From: Halorubrum sp. CSM-61
GTDB lineage: Archaea; Halobacteriota; Halobacteria; Halobacteriales; Haloferacaceae
NCBI RefSeq assembly: GCF_003781945.1
Contig: NZ_RJJW01000006.1
Span: 124,001 to 188,000 of the forward strand
DNA length: 64,000 nt
Reading direction: 5' to 3'
Of the stretch, positions 44,598-53,307 are shown piece by piece. The notes under the pieces are model-generated. The model ran no database searches, was not told the DNA's origin, and saw only the letters and a program-made list of their open reading frames with translations. How positions within the stretch are numbered: the first letter of the stretch is position 1; every line of letters begins with the position of its first letter. The translations under genes and the position numbers were made by a program.

Positions 44598-45848
44598 GTG
44601 GTATCACTCTCGTCGATCGCGGGAGCCGACTCGGGGATCGTTCGGGAACGCCCCTTCCAGTTGCTGCTGCTCATCAACGTGCTCCCGCCGCTCGGCACTG
44701 CCCTCCTGTCGCCGGTACTCGGCTCGTTGGTCGAGCCGCTCGGCGCGTCGATGGCGAACATCGGCCTCATGATGTCGGCGTTCACCGCGCCTTCCATCTT
44801 CGTCATCCCGATAGCGGGGGTCATCTCCGATCGGTACGGGCGGCGGCCGGTGCTGATCTTCGGACTGTGCTGGTTCGGACTCACCGGCACCGCGATCGCG
44901 TTCGTCTCCGCGTTCGGCGCGGCGCTCGCGCTGCGCGCGCTCCAGGGGATCGGGTTCGCCGCGCTCACGCCCATCATCATCACCAGCCTCGGCGACCTGT
45001 ACGCGGGGACGAAGGAGGCGACCGCGCAGGGGCTCCGATTCACCGGCTCCGGGCTCTCGCAGACGGTTTTCCCGTTGGCCGCGGGCGTCCTCGTCGGGAT
45101 GGCGTGGCAGTACCCGTTCCTGCTGTACGCCGTCGCGTTCCCGATCGCGGCCGTCGTCTACGTCTACTTCGAGGAGCCGCTCGACGAGGCGGCCGACGAG
45201 GAGTCCGAGGCCGGGATCCGAGAGCAGTTGAGCGACATGCGGACGCTCGTCGCGCACCGGCGGGCGTGGGCGATGGTCGCCGCCCGCGGAACGGCGAACA
45301 TCGCGTGGTTCGGGTTCCTCACATACAATTCGATACTTGTCGTCAACGTCCTCGGCTACACGCCGGCGGAGGCCGGAATCCTCGCGGCTCTCGCGAGCCT
45401 CACGTACGCGCTCGCGGCGTCGCAGGCGGGTCGCATCGCCGACCTCTTCGACGACCGGCTCTACCCGCTCATCGCGACGAACCTGTCGATGGGCGCCGGT
45501 CTCGCGCTCACCTTTCTCGCCCCGTCGATCGCGGTCGCCGCCGTCGGCGTCGTGTTCATGGGGGCCGGGTTCGGGCTCGTGCTCTCCATCTACCGGAGCG
45601 TCATCACGACGCTCCCGCCCGCAGACCTGCGCGGCGGGCTCGTTAGCCTCGGCGAGGGCAGCGGGCGCGCGGCGGCGACGGCGACCCCGGTCGTCATGGG
45701 CGTCGCGGTCGCCGTCGCGAGCGCCGCGCTCGGATTTGAAACGGCGGTTCGCGCGGTGGGGGTGGGAACCGGTGTCGTCAGCGCCGGCGTCGGAATCGCC
45801 TGCCTCCTCCTGATGAGCACGTCGCCGCCGATCCGGATGGACGAGTGA
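44598..45848 (+). CDS. MFS transporter of the catabolic island
   Basis: 416 aa from GTG 44598; a TATA-like box 27 bp upstream supports a leaderless start here rather than the more upstream ATG. About 12 transmembrane segments. The MFS motifs GVISDRYGRRPVLIFGL and GRIADLFDDRLYPLIATN are in place, and ALQGIGFAALTPIIITSLGDLY fits helices 4-5. It is probably an uptake or efflux carrier for a compound handled by the downstream enzymes. Divergent from the IclR gene. Confidence 0.86.
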   Translation: MVSLSSIAGADSGIVRERPFQLLLLINVLPPLGTALLSPVLGSLVEPLGASMANIGLMMSAFTAPSIFVIPIAGVISDRYGRRPVLIFGLCWFGLTGTAIAFVSAFGAALALRALQGIGFAALTPIIITSLGDLYAGTKEATAQGLRFTGSGLSQTVFPLAAGVLVGMAWQYPFLLYAVAFPIAAVVYVYFEEPLDEAADEESEAGIREQLSDMRTLVAHRRAWAMVAARGTANIAWFGFLTYNSILVVNVLGYTPAEAGILAALASLTYALAASQAGRIADLFDDRLYPLIATNLSMGAGLALTFLAPSIAVAAVGVVFMGAGFGLVLSIYRSVITTLPPADLRGGLVSLGEGSGRAAATATPVVMGVAVAVASAALGFETAVRAVGVGTGVVSAGVGIACLLLMSTSPPIRMDE

Positions 45849-45941
45849 GACGATAGCGCGACGCCGCCAGCTCGACGCGGCCCGCTCCCGCCGCCTACCG
45901 CCACCCCGAGAGCTTTGTCGGCCGGCCGCGTCGCGTGGACC

Positions 45942-46902
45942 ATGTCCACCATCGACGTCGCGGTGCTCGATCACGACGCGCACGGCATTCCGGCGGCCCA
46001 ATACGCGGAGATACTCGCCCGACGACTCCCCGACCGCGAGGTCCGTCTCGCCGCGACGCCCGACGAACACGAGCGGTACCTGCGGGAGGTGACGGTCGTC
46101 GCCGGGAAGTACATCGACGCCGAGGAGGTGGCGACCGCCGAGAACCTGTGGCTGTTCGCGTACAACGCCGCCGGCGTCGACCACCTCCCGCTGGACGCGC
46201 TCGCCGAGCGCGGCGTCGCGGTGACGAACGCGTCTGGCGTCCACGGCCCGAACATCGCCGAGCACGTGCTCGGCTGGGTGCTGACGTTCGCGCGGCGGCT
46301 CGACGAGGGGCGCCGTCGCCAGCAGCGCCGAGAGTGGCGCCGCTTCCAGTCGTTCACCGAGCTCGCCGGCAGCACCGTCACCGTCGTCGGGCTCGGGTCC
46401 ATTGGCGAGGCGGTCGTCGAGCGGTTAGAGGGATTCGGCGTCGATACGGTCGGCGTCCGCTATTCGCCGGAGAAGGGCGGGCCGACGAACGAGGTGGTCG
46501 GCTACGACGACCTCCCAGAGGCGTTACCGGGGACGGACGTGCTCGTCCTCGCGTGCCCGCTGACGGAGACGACCGAGGGACTGATCGGCGAGGCCGAGCT
46601 CGATGCGCTGCCGACGGATGCGGTCGTCGTCAACGTCGCGCGCGGCGGCGTGATCGACACACCGGCGCTCGTGGACGCGTTGCGCTCGAACGCGCTTCAC
46701 GGGGCCGCCCTCGACGTCACCGATCCGGAGCCGCTCCCGACCGACCACGACCTGTGGGGGGTTCGAGAACGTCTTCCTGACTCCCCACGTCGCGGGCCAC
46801 ACCCCGAAGTACTGGGAGCGGCGCGCGGACGTCCTCGTGGAGAACCTCGAACGGATCGCCGAAACCGGCGAGTACGACGGGCTGCGAAATCAGGTGGCCT
46901 GA
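45942..46902 (+). pseudogene. D-2-hydroxyacid dehydrogenase, frameshifted near the 3' end
   Basis: From ATG 45942 the protein reads as a normal D-isomer 2-hydroxyacid dehydrogenase: the NAD fold VVGLGSIGEAVVERLEGFG, the catalytic Arg region VVVNVARGGVID and Asp/Glu region ALDVTDPEPLPTDHDLWG. In the run of six Gs at 46756-46761 one base is extra. Removing it gives FENVFLTPHVAGHTPKYWERR (His of the catalytic pair) and a natural stop at 46900. Without that correction the C-terminal ~50 residues are nonsense and the catalytic His is lost. Either a recent pseudogene or a homopolymer sequencing error. Confidence 0.82.
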
Positions 46903-46938
46903 GAAGCGCGGTCCGAAGGGAGAGAAAAGCCGGCGGCG

Positions 46939-48111
46939 CTACTGGTACGCCGGGATCCCGGTGAGGTCCTCGCCGAGGATCAGGGTGTGGATGTCGTGGG
47001 TGCCCTCGTAGGTGTACACCGTCTCCATGTTCGTCATGTGGCGCATCGGCGGGTAGTCAGCGGTGATCCCGTTGCCGCCGAGCATCTCGCGGGCGATCCG
47101 CGACTGGTCGCGGGCGGTGCGGACGTTGTTGCGCTTGGCCATCGAGACGTGCTGCGGCCGCATCTCGCCCGCCTCTTTGAGGTCCGCGAGCCGGTGGGCG
47201 AGCAGCTGCGCGAGCGTGATCTGCGTCGCCATCTCCGCGAGCTTCTCCTGTTGCATCTGGAAGCCGCCGATCGGCTTGCCGAACTGCTCGCGGTCGGTGG
47301 CGTACTCGCGGGCCACCTCGAAGCAGTCCCGCGCGGCGCCGACCGCGCCCCACGCGATGCCGTAGCGGGCCTGCGTGAGACACGACAGCGGCCCCTTCAT
47401 CCCAGTCACCTCGGGGAGGACGTTCTCGGCGGGGACGTACACGTCCTGAAGGCTGATCTCGCCCGTGATCGACGCGCGGAGGCTGAGCTTCTCGTCGATC
47501 TTGTTGGTGGTGACGCCGTCCCGATCGGTCTCGACGAGGAACCCGCGGACGGGGGTCCCGTCCTCGGTGTGGTCTTTCGCCCAGACGACGGCGACGTCCG
47601 CGATCGGGGAGTTCGTGATCCACGTCTTCGAGCCGTTGAGCACGTAGCCGTCGCCTGCGTGCCCGCCGGCACGTTCGGCGCGCGTCTCCATCGCGGAGGG
47701 GTTCGAGCCGTGTTCCGGCTCAGTGAGCCCGAAGCAGCCGACGGCCTCGCCGGTGCCGAGCTTCGGTAACCACTCCTCCTTCTGCGCGTCGCTGCCGAAC
47801 GCGTGGATCGGGTACATCACCAGCGCCCCCTGCACGCTCGCCATCGATCGGAGCCCGGAGTCGCACGCCTCCAGCTCGCGCATCAGCAGGCCGTAGGCCG
47901 TCTCGCTGACGCCCGGCAGGCCGTAGCCTTCGAGGTTCGGCGCGTAAAAGCCCATCTCGCCCATCTTCGGGATGAGCTCCATGGGGAACGTGCCGTCGAT
48001 CCAGTGTTGGCCGATGTCCTCGACCTCGCCGTCGATGAACGACCGGGCGGAATCGACGAGCATTCGCTCTTCCTCGGACAGCGTCGACTCCATGTCGAAG
48101 TAATCGAGCAT
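46939..48111 (-). CDS. Acyl-CoA dehydrogenase, glutaryl-CoA dehydrogenase-like
   Basis: 390 aa. GCFGLTEPEHGSNPSAMETRA and SKTWITNSPIADVAVVWAK are FAD/substrate motifs of the family. The catalytic Glu lies in VYTYEGTHDIHTLILGEDLTG. LRSMASVQGALVMYPI keeps the Arg and Ser that bind the glutaryl carboxylate in glutaryl-CoA dehydrogenase, which favours that activity over a simple fatty-acyl one. It would oxidise and decarboxylate glutaryl-CoA to crotonyl-CoA. The start is leaderless, with a TATA-like box at ~48135. It is convergent with the hydroxyacid dehydrogenase gene. Confidence 0.85.
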   Translation of the reverse strand: MLDYFDMESTLSEEERMLVDSARSFIDGEVEDIGQHWIDGTFPMELIPKMGEMGFYAPNLEGYGLPGVSETAYGLLMRELEACDSGLRSMASVQGALVMYPIHAFGSDAQKEEWLPKLGTGEAVGCFGLTEPEHGSNPSAMETRAERAGGHAGDGYVLNGSKTWITNSPIADVAVVWAKDHTEDGTPVRGFLVETDRDGVTTNKIDEKLSLRASITGEISLQDVYVPAENVLPEVTGMKGPLSCLTQARYGIAWGAVGAARDCFEVAREYATDREQFGKPIGGFQMQQEKLAEMATQITLAQLLAHRLADLKEAGEMRPQHVSMAKRNNVRTARDQSRIAREMLGGNGITADYPPMRHMTNMETVYTYEGTHDIHTLILGEDLTGIPAYQ

Positions 48112-48112
48112 A

Positions 48113-48128
48113 CGATCGCTTGCGATCG
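48113..48128. promoter_or_regulatory. 16-bp palindrome at the acyl-CoA dehydrogenase transcription start
   Basis: CGATCGCTTGCGATCG has perfect 7-bp arms around TT. It lies directly before the ATG at 48111 and after the TATA-like TTATTTATC (minus strand, ~48133-48141), so it covers the expected start site. A repressor here would stop initiation. It does not resemble the IclR operator. Confidence 0.45.
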
Positions 48129-48211
48129 CAGCGATAAATAACCATAGTCTCCGGCGATCGGGACGCCGGGGTCGCGCGTGGAGGCGGAGTTCCGGCTCGG
48201 AACCGCCCGCC

Positions 48212-49429
48212 TCAGAACCCGTCGGTCCCGTCGAGTAGGTGTTCTTCGACGACGGCCTCGTCGAGTTCGATCCCGAGACCGGGCGCCTCCGGAACCGCGA
48301 TGCGACCGTCTTCGATCAGCGGCTCGTCGCGCACCAGCAGGTCGTCCCACCAGTCGACCTCCAGGGCGTGGTACTCCAAGAGGTCGAAGTTCGGGGTGGC
48401 CGCGCCGAGGTGGACGCAGGCCATCGTCCCCACCGGGCTACAGACGTTGTGCGGGGACATCGGCATGTAGTTCTCCTCGGCGCGGTCGGCGATGCGCATC
48501 GTCTCCGTGAGCCCGCCGACCGTCGCCGGGTCGGGGGTGACGACGTCGACGCCGTGGTCGTAGATCAGGTCCGACAGTTCGAACACGCGGAACCGGTTCT
48601 CGCCGGTCGCGACGGGCGTCCGCGTCGCCTTCGTCACCTCCTTCTGGGCGTCCATGTTCTCCGGTGGGATCAGGTCCTCTAACCACATCAGGTCAAACTC
48701 CTCTAACTCGTGAGCGAGCCGCTTCGCGCTCTCGACGGAGTAGTCCCAGTGGCAGTCGAAGGCGAGATCGGTGTCGTAACCGATCTCCTCGCGCACGGCC
48801 GCGACGATCTCCTTCTTTTCCCGGATCGCGGCGTTGTTCAGGCGCCCGTTGTACGGGTCGTTCTCGTTGTCGGCCGGGAGGTCGAGGTCGAACTTCAGCG
48901 CCGAAAAGCCCATGTCGGTGACGCGGGCGGCCTCGGCGGCGTACGCCTCGGGAGAGTACGCCTCGGCCCCGGCGTAGGCGGTCGCACCGTCCTCGACCGC
49001 GTACGCTTCGCCGGCGTGGCAGTCGCAGTAGAGCCGGACCTCGTCGCGGTACTTCGACCCGAGCAGCTGGTAGACGGGGAGGTCGAGGATCTTCCCGGCC
49101 GCGTCCAACAGCGCGATCTCGATGCCGGACGCCGCGGTGACGACCTTCCCGGTCGTGCCGCCGTGACCCGACATCTCCTGGAAGATGTAGCGAACGAGCC
49201 GCTCGACGTCGAGCGGGTTCTCGCCCACGAGGAACCGGTTCGTGTACTCGACGAGCTCCGGGACGCCGCCGCCCCGGTACGCCTCGCCGATGCCGGTAAC
49301 GCCGGCGTCCGTCTCCACTTTGATCAGGTTCCACTCGAAGTTCCCCTCGACGACGCAGGCGTCGAGGCTGGTGATCTGTACGTCTCGGTCCGGGTCGCGG
49401 GTGTCGATCTGGTCTGAGTAATCTCTCAT
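48212..49429 (-). CDS. Enolase-superfamily (mandelate racemase-type) sugar-acid dehydratase
   Basis: 405 aa. The capping domain is followed by the barrel: GFSALKFDLDLP carries the KxD-type acid/base residue, the metal ligands follow as DTDLAFDCHWDYS (Asp), MWLEDLIPPEN (Glu) and PVATGENRF (Glu), and SPHNVCSPVGTMACVHLG provides the catalytic His region. The arrangement resembles gluconate/galactonate-type dehydratases, which turn an aldonate into a 2-keto-3-deoxy acid. It is one of two adjacent enolase-superfamily enzymes, 27 bp apart on the same strand. The exact sugar is not assignable. Confidence 0.85.
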   Translation of the reverse strand: MRDYSDQIDTRDPDRDVQITSLDACVVEGNFEWNLIKVETDAGVTGIGEAYRGGGVPELVEYTNRFLVGENPLDVERLVRYIFQEMSGHGGTTGKVVTAASGIEIALLDAAGKILDLPVYQLLGSKYRDEVRLYCDCHAGEAYAVEDGATAYAGAEAYSPEAYAAEAARVTDMGFSALKFDLDLPADNENDPYNGRLNNAAIREKKEIVAAVREEIGYDTDLAFDCHWDYSVESAKRLAHELEEFDLMWLEDLIPPENMDAQKEVTKATRTPVATGENRFRVFELSDLIYDHGVDVVTPDPATVGGLTETMRIADRAEENYMPMSPHNVCSPVGTMACVHLGAATPNFDLLEYHALEVDWWDDLLVRDEPLIEDGRIAVPEAPGLGIELDEAVVEEHLLDGTDGF

Positions 49430-49456
49430 GTATATCTGAATTGTGTCTGTCGGGGA

Positions 49457-50566
49457 TCAGCCGTCGGCGAATTTCGCGAGCGCGTCTTTGTCGAGCGGGA
49501 CGCCGTGGCCGGGTCGGGCTGGCAGGTCGATAGTGCCGTCGTCGCCCGGCTTCACCGGGTCGGCGACGACGTCGTCGAACGCCTTCACGTCCATGTCGCG
49601 GTAGAAGTACTCCACCCAGAGGCCGTTCTCGATGGCGCCTAACAGCGACGCGTGGATGTTCCAGTTGTAGTGGGGCGCGATCTGCACGTCGTACGCCGAC
49701 GCGTAGTGAGCGATCTTCAGCCACTCCGTGATCCCGCCGCAGACGGTGACGTCGGGCTGGAGGATCGTCGCCGCGCCGGAGTCGACGAGCCGCGCGAAGT
49801 TGTGTCGGGTCCCCTCCAGTTCGCCGGTGGCGACGGGGTAGTCGATCCCGTCGTTCACCTCGGCCATCGTGTCGACGCGGTCGATCATCACGGGCTCCTC
49901 GATGAAGTACGGGTCGTAGGGCTCGAACGCCCGACAGTTGCGGAGTGCCTCCGTGGAGGACCCCCAGACGCCGTTGGCGTCGAGCAGGAGGGTGCGCTCG
50001 TCGCCGATCTCGTCGCGCACCGCGGCGACGCGCTCGACCTCCTCATCGGCCGACAGGCGGCCGACTTTCATCTTCACGATGTCGTGGCCCTCGTCAAGGT
50101 ACCGCCGCATCTCGCCGCGAAGCGCCTCGTGGCCCTTCTCGTCGCGGTAGTAGCCGCCGCTGGCGTACGACGGCACCGACTCCGAGTGACCGCCGAGCAG
50201 CTTGTGGAGCGGCATCTCCGCGGCCTTCGCCTTCACGTCCCAGAGCGCGATGTCGACGGTCGAAATCGCGCGCAAGAAGAGGCCGGTTCGGCCGATCTGG
50301 ACGTTGCCGTCGTACATCTTGTGCCACAGCCGCTCGGTGTCGCGGGGGTCCTCGCCGACGAGCAGCGGTTCGAGCATCGACTCGACCGCGTCGGCGATGA
50401 GGCCGGCCCCCTCGTACCCGAGCGAGTAGCCGACCCCCTCGTGGCCGGTGTCAGTCCTGACGTACGTGATCGCGTGGTCCCGATAGGTGAGCGTCCGGTT
50501 GGAGAACGACACAGGCGACTCCAGCGGGAGTTTGATCGGAAACGACTCGATTTCGGTTATCTCCAT
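49457..50566 (-). CDS. Enolase-superfamily enzyme, mandelate racemase subgroup
   Basis: 369 aa from ATG 50566. It differs from its neighbour in using a KxK motif (HDIVKMKVGRLSADEE). Metal ligands sit in TLLLDANGVWG, FIEEPVMID and ATGELEGTRH, and the late YDVQIAPHYNWNIHASLLG holds the His. KxK enzymes of this group are racemases, epimerases or acid-sugar dehydratases. Paired with the KxD-type enzyme, it may act on the C2 epimer or a downstream intermediate. Co-directional, 27 bp upstream of the other gene, probably one operon. Divergent from the LarA-like gene. Confidence 0.84.
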   Translation of the reverse strand: MEITEIESFPIKLPLESPVSFSNRTLTYRDHAITYVRTDTGHEGVGYSLGYEGAGLIADAVESMLEPLLVGEDPRDTERLWHKMYDGNVQIGRTGLFLRAISTVDIALWDVKAKAAEMPLHKLLGGHSESVPSYASGGYYRDEKGHEALRGEMRRYLDEGHDIVKMKVGRLSADEEVERVAAVRDEIGDERTLLLDANGVWGSSTEALRNCRAFEPYDPYFIEEPVMIDRVDTMAEVNDGIDYPVATGELEGTRHNFARLVDSGAATILQPDVTVCGGITEWLKIAHYASAYDVQIAPHYNWNIHASLLGAIENGLWVEYFYRDMDVKAFDDVVADPVKPGDDGTIDLPARPGHGVPLDKDALAKFADG

Positions 50567-50700
50567 GTGTGCAGCGGCGTCACACGGGTACAAGTAGACC
50601 GCTGTATCGGCAAGCTTCTCAGTGCCTGCCGCCTCGACGACACGTACGCCACCTGCCGCCTCACCCGCAGTTTTTGTACCGGCGCCGCGAGGGACCGCAC

Positions 50701-52020
50701 ATGGAGTTCCCCGACCGACGTGACGTCGACCACCTCATCGATCCGCAGCCGCTCCCGGAGTTCGCGCGGGTGCGGTACGAGCCGCGGACGGAGCGCCTCG
50801 ACGACCCGGTCGCGGCGACCCGTGACGAACTCGACGCGCTCGACCTCGACGACCTCTCCGAGGGCGCGACGGTGGCGGTCGGCGTCGGCAGCCGCGGGAT
50901 CGACCGTATCGACGAAGTCGCGGCGGCGGCCGTCGCCGGACTCGCCGAGCGCGGCTTCGACCCGGTCGTCGTGCCGGCGATGGGGAGCCACGGCGGCGCG
51001 ACGACCGAGGGGCAGCGCGAGGTGCTGGAGGCGCTCGGGGTCACCGAGGAGAGCGTGGGCGCGCCGATCGACGCGCGCATGGCGGCCAGAGAGCTGGCGA
51101 CGGTGTCCGTCGGCGACGCGGAGACGCCCGTGTACTTCTCCGAGGCGGCGCTGGAAGCCGACGCCGTCCTCGTGATAAATCGTGTGAAGGCCCACACGAA
51201 CTTCACCGGGCCGATCGAGAGCGGGCTCGCGAAGATGACCGTCGTCGGTCTCGGCAAGCAGCGCGGCGCGAAGTCGTTTCACTCGACGGCGATCGCCGAG
51301 GGATACGTCGAGACGCTGACGGCGGCCCTCGACGTCATCGAGCGGGAGACGCCGCTGGTCGGCGGGATCGCGCTGGTCGAGAACTTCGAGGAGGAGATCG
51401 GTCACCTGGAGGCGGTTCCCGCCCGCTCGTTCCTCGACCGTGAGCCGGAGCTGCTGGAGCGCGCGTACGAGGAGATGCCGACGCTCCCGGTCGACGACAT
51501 CGATCTGCTGGTCATCGACGAGATCGGCAAGGAGATCTCGGGCGCCGGGATGGACACGAACGTCATCGGCCGCTACCGCGTCCTCAACGCTCCCGATCCC
51601 GAAACGCCGGCCATCGACCTCATCTACGTCCGAGGGCTCACGGAGGCGACGAAGGGGAACGGCAACGGGATCGGGCTCGCCGACCTCACCCGGCGGGCCG
51701 CAGTCGATCAGCTCGACATGAAGAAGACGTACGCGAACGCGCTCACGAGCGGGTCGCTTTCGAAGTCGAAGCTCCCCGTCGTGGCGCCCGACGACGAGTT
51801 CGCGCTCCGGACCGGGGCGGCTGCACTCGGCGGCTACGACGCCGAGACGGTTCGGATCGTCTGGATTCAGAACACGCAAGACCTCGGCGAGCTCCGCGTC
51901 TCCGACGCCGTCGTCGGCGACCTCCCCGAGGCGGCGCGGGTGGTGGGACGCGAGACGGTGGCGTTCGACGACGGAACGGCGGGCTTCGAGGCGGCGACGG
52001 ACGACGACCCGGACGCGTAG
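50701..52020 (+). CDS. LarA-like (DUF2088) nickel-pincer racemase/epimerase homologue
   Basis: 439 aa from ATG 50701; the upstream open frame is Arg/Pro-rich shadow. The N-terminal LarA domain has VAVGVGSRGIDR and VVPAMGSHGGATTEGQREVL (GSH instead of GTH). The central RVKAHTNFTGPIESGLAKMTVVGLGKQRGAKSFHS supplies His and Lys residues at positions expected to hold the nickel-pincer nucleotide. LarA enzymes move a hydride at a 2-hydroxy acid: lactate and malate racemases, and short-chain aldonate C2 epimerases, are known. No larB, larC or larE cofactor genes are in the window. In this island an aldonate epimerase or lactate racemase role is plausible. Confidence 0.82.
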   Translation: MEFPDRRDVDHLIDPQPLPEFARVRYEPRTERLDDPVAATRDELDALDLDDLSEGATVAVGVGSRGIDRIDEVAAAAVAGLAERGFDPVVVPAMGSHGGATTEGQREVLEALGVTEESVGAPIDARMAARELATVSVGDAETPVYFSEAALEADAVLVINRVKAHTNFTGPIESGLAKMTVVGLGKQRGAKSFHSTAIAEGYVETLTAALDVIERETPLVGGIALVENFEEEIGHLEAVPARSFLDREPELLERAYEEMPTLPVDDIDLLVIDEIGKEISGAGMDTNVIGRYRVLNAPDPETPAIDLIYVRGLTEATKGNGNGIGLADLTRRAAVDQLDMKKTYANALTSGSLSKSKLPVVAPDDEFALRTGAAALGGYDAETVRIVWIQNTQDLGELRVSDAVVGDLPEAARVVGRETVAFDDGTAGFEAATDDDPDA

Positions 52021-52167
52021 CGGTCCGACACGGCTCGGGCGCGTACCGGTCCAACTGTCGCCGCGGCGCGGTCGACGCGCAGTCGGGGCCGGTCGCGTCT
52101 CCGGTGCGGTATCAGTTGCCTTGCCAATAGAGAAGCGTTTTCACGGACCACTCGGAATGAGTGAGAC

Positions 52168-52956
52168 ATGCACCTACAGATCGACGGGAACGCGGCCCTC
52201 GTCACGGCATCGTCCAGCGGACTCGGAAAGGCATCGGCGAAGGCGCTGGCCCGCGAAGGCGTCAACGTCGTCATCAACGGCCGCGACGAGGACCGGCTGG
52301 CGGCCGCCAAGGAGGAGGTAGAGGCGGTTGCGACCGGCGAGGTCGTCGCACAGCCCGCCGACCTGACCGAGGCCGACGAGGTCGCGGCGCTCGTCGAGAC
52401 GACCGTCGACGAGTTCGGCACGATCGACCACCTCGTGACGAGCGCGGGCGGGCCGCCCTCGGGCGCGTTCCTCGACACCGACGACGAGGACTGGCAGCAC
52501 GCCTACGACCTGCTCGTAATGAGCGTCGTCCGACTGGCGCGGGAGGCGTATCCGCACCTCAAGGAGGGCGACGGCGGCACGATCGTCAACATCACTTCCC
52601 GCAGCGTCAAGGAGGCCATCGACAGCCTCGTGCTCTCGAACTCCGTCCGGATGAGCGTCATCGGGCTGGAGAAGACCCTCTCGAAGGAGTTCGCCCCGGA
52701 GATCCGCGCGAACGCTGTCCTGCCGGGCCCTCACGAGACGAGCCGGATCCGCGATCTCGTCGAAGCCGCCGTCGAGCGCGGTGACTACGACTCCTACGAG
52801 GAAGGGCTCGACGACTGGGCGGGGAACCCGCTCGGCCGCATCGGCGACCCGATGGAGCTCGGCAACACCGTCGCGTTCCTCTCGTCGCCGAAGTCGGGGT
52901 ATATCAACGGTACCGCGCTTCCGATCGACGGCGGTTCCACCGGGGCGAACCTATGA
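52168..52956 (+). CDS. Short-chain dehydrogenase/reductase of the SDR-cupin-FAH operon
   Basis: 262 aa. It begins with the SDR cofactor motif ALVTASSSGLGKASAKAL and has LVTSAGGPPSGAF and the catalytic Ser-...-Tyr/Lys region altered to ITSRSVKEAIDSLVLSNSVRMSVIGLEK, where the usual YxxxK Tyr is not obvious (NSVRMSV). The C-terminus INGTALPIDGGSTGANL is typical. That resembles a divergent 'FabG-like' SDR subgroup. A 4-bp overlap (ATGA) couples it to the cupin gene. In a diketo-hydrolase route it would oxidise a 2-keto-3-deoxy acid at C4. Confidence 0.82.
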   Translation: MHLQIDGNAALVTASSSGLGKASAKALAREGVNVVINGRDEDRLAAAKEEVEAVATGEVVAQPADLTEADEVAALVETTVDEFGTIDHLVTSAGGPPSGAFLDTDDEDWQHAYDLLVMSVVRLAREAYPHLKEGDGGTIVNITSRSVKEAIDSLVLSNSVRMSVIGLEKTLSKEFAPEIRANAVLPGPHETSRIRDLVEAAVERGDYDSYEEGLDDWAGNPLGRIGDPMELGNTVAFLSSPKSGYINGTALPIDGGSTGANL

Positions 52957-53300
52957 AGCCGGTCGCGTTCGACGACGCCGAGACGTACGAGCCCGAGGAC
53001 GGCTGGCGGCGCGTGTCGATGGCGGGCAGCGACCAGTTCTCCTTCGAGTGGTTCGAGAAGCCGTCGGGCCACAGTTCGCCGATGCACGACCACGAGAACG
53101 AACAGGTGTGTCTCTGCTTAGAGGGCGAGCTCACAGTCGCCACCGAGGACAACTCGGTCACGCTCCAGAAGAACGATTCCGTCCTCATAGAGTCCAACGA
53201 GACCCACCGAGTCGAGAACACCGGCGGCGAGCTCGCGGTCGGGCTCGACGTGTTCGCGCCCGGGCGCTCGTTCGACTTCTGGACGGACCGCGAGGAGTGA
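52953..53300 (+). CDS. Cupin-domain protein
   Basis: 115 aa, a single cupin_2 barrel. The first metal motif is SPMHDHENEQVCLCLEGELTV (H-x-H-x-E type) and the second is VLIESNETHRVEN. It has a 4-bp overlap with the SDR and is 7 bp before the FAH gene. Small cupins in sugar-acid operons act as isomerases, decarboxylase helpers or sensors. The function is not fixed by sequence, but tight coupling shows it acts in the same pathway. Confidence 0.8.
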   Translation: MKPVAFDDAETYEPEDGWRRVSMAGSDQFSFEWFEKPSGHSSPMHDHENEQVCLCLEGELTVATEDNSVTLQKNDSVLIESNETHRVENTGGELAVGLDVFAPGRSFDFWTDREE

Positions 53301-53307
53301 GCGAGCG

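Noticed and set aside
6511-53115. Recurrent ATCTTAG/TTAGAG words where rare TTA leucine codons occur
   Set aside because: Striking by eye, but exceptions exist (for example TTA followed by C near 14710 and 3593), and I cannot compute an expectation.
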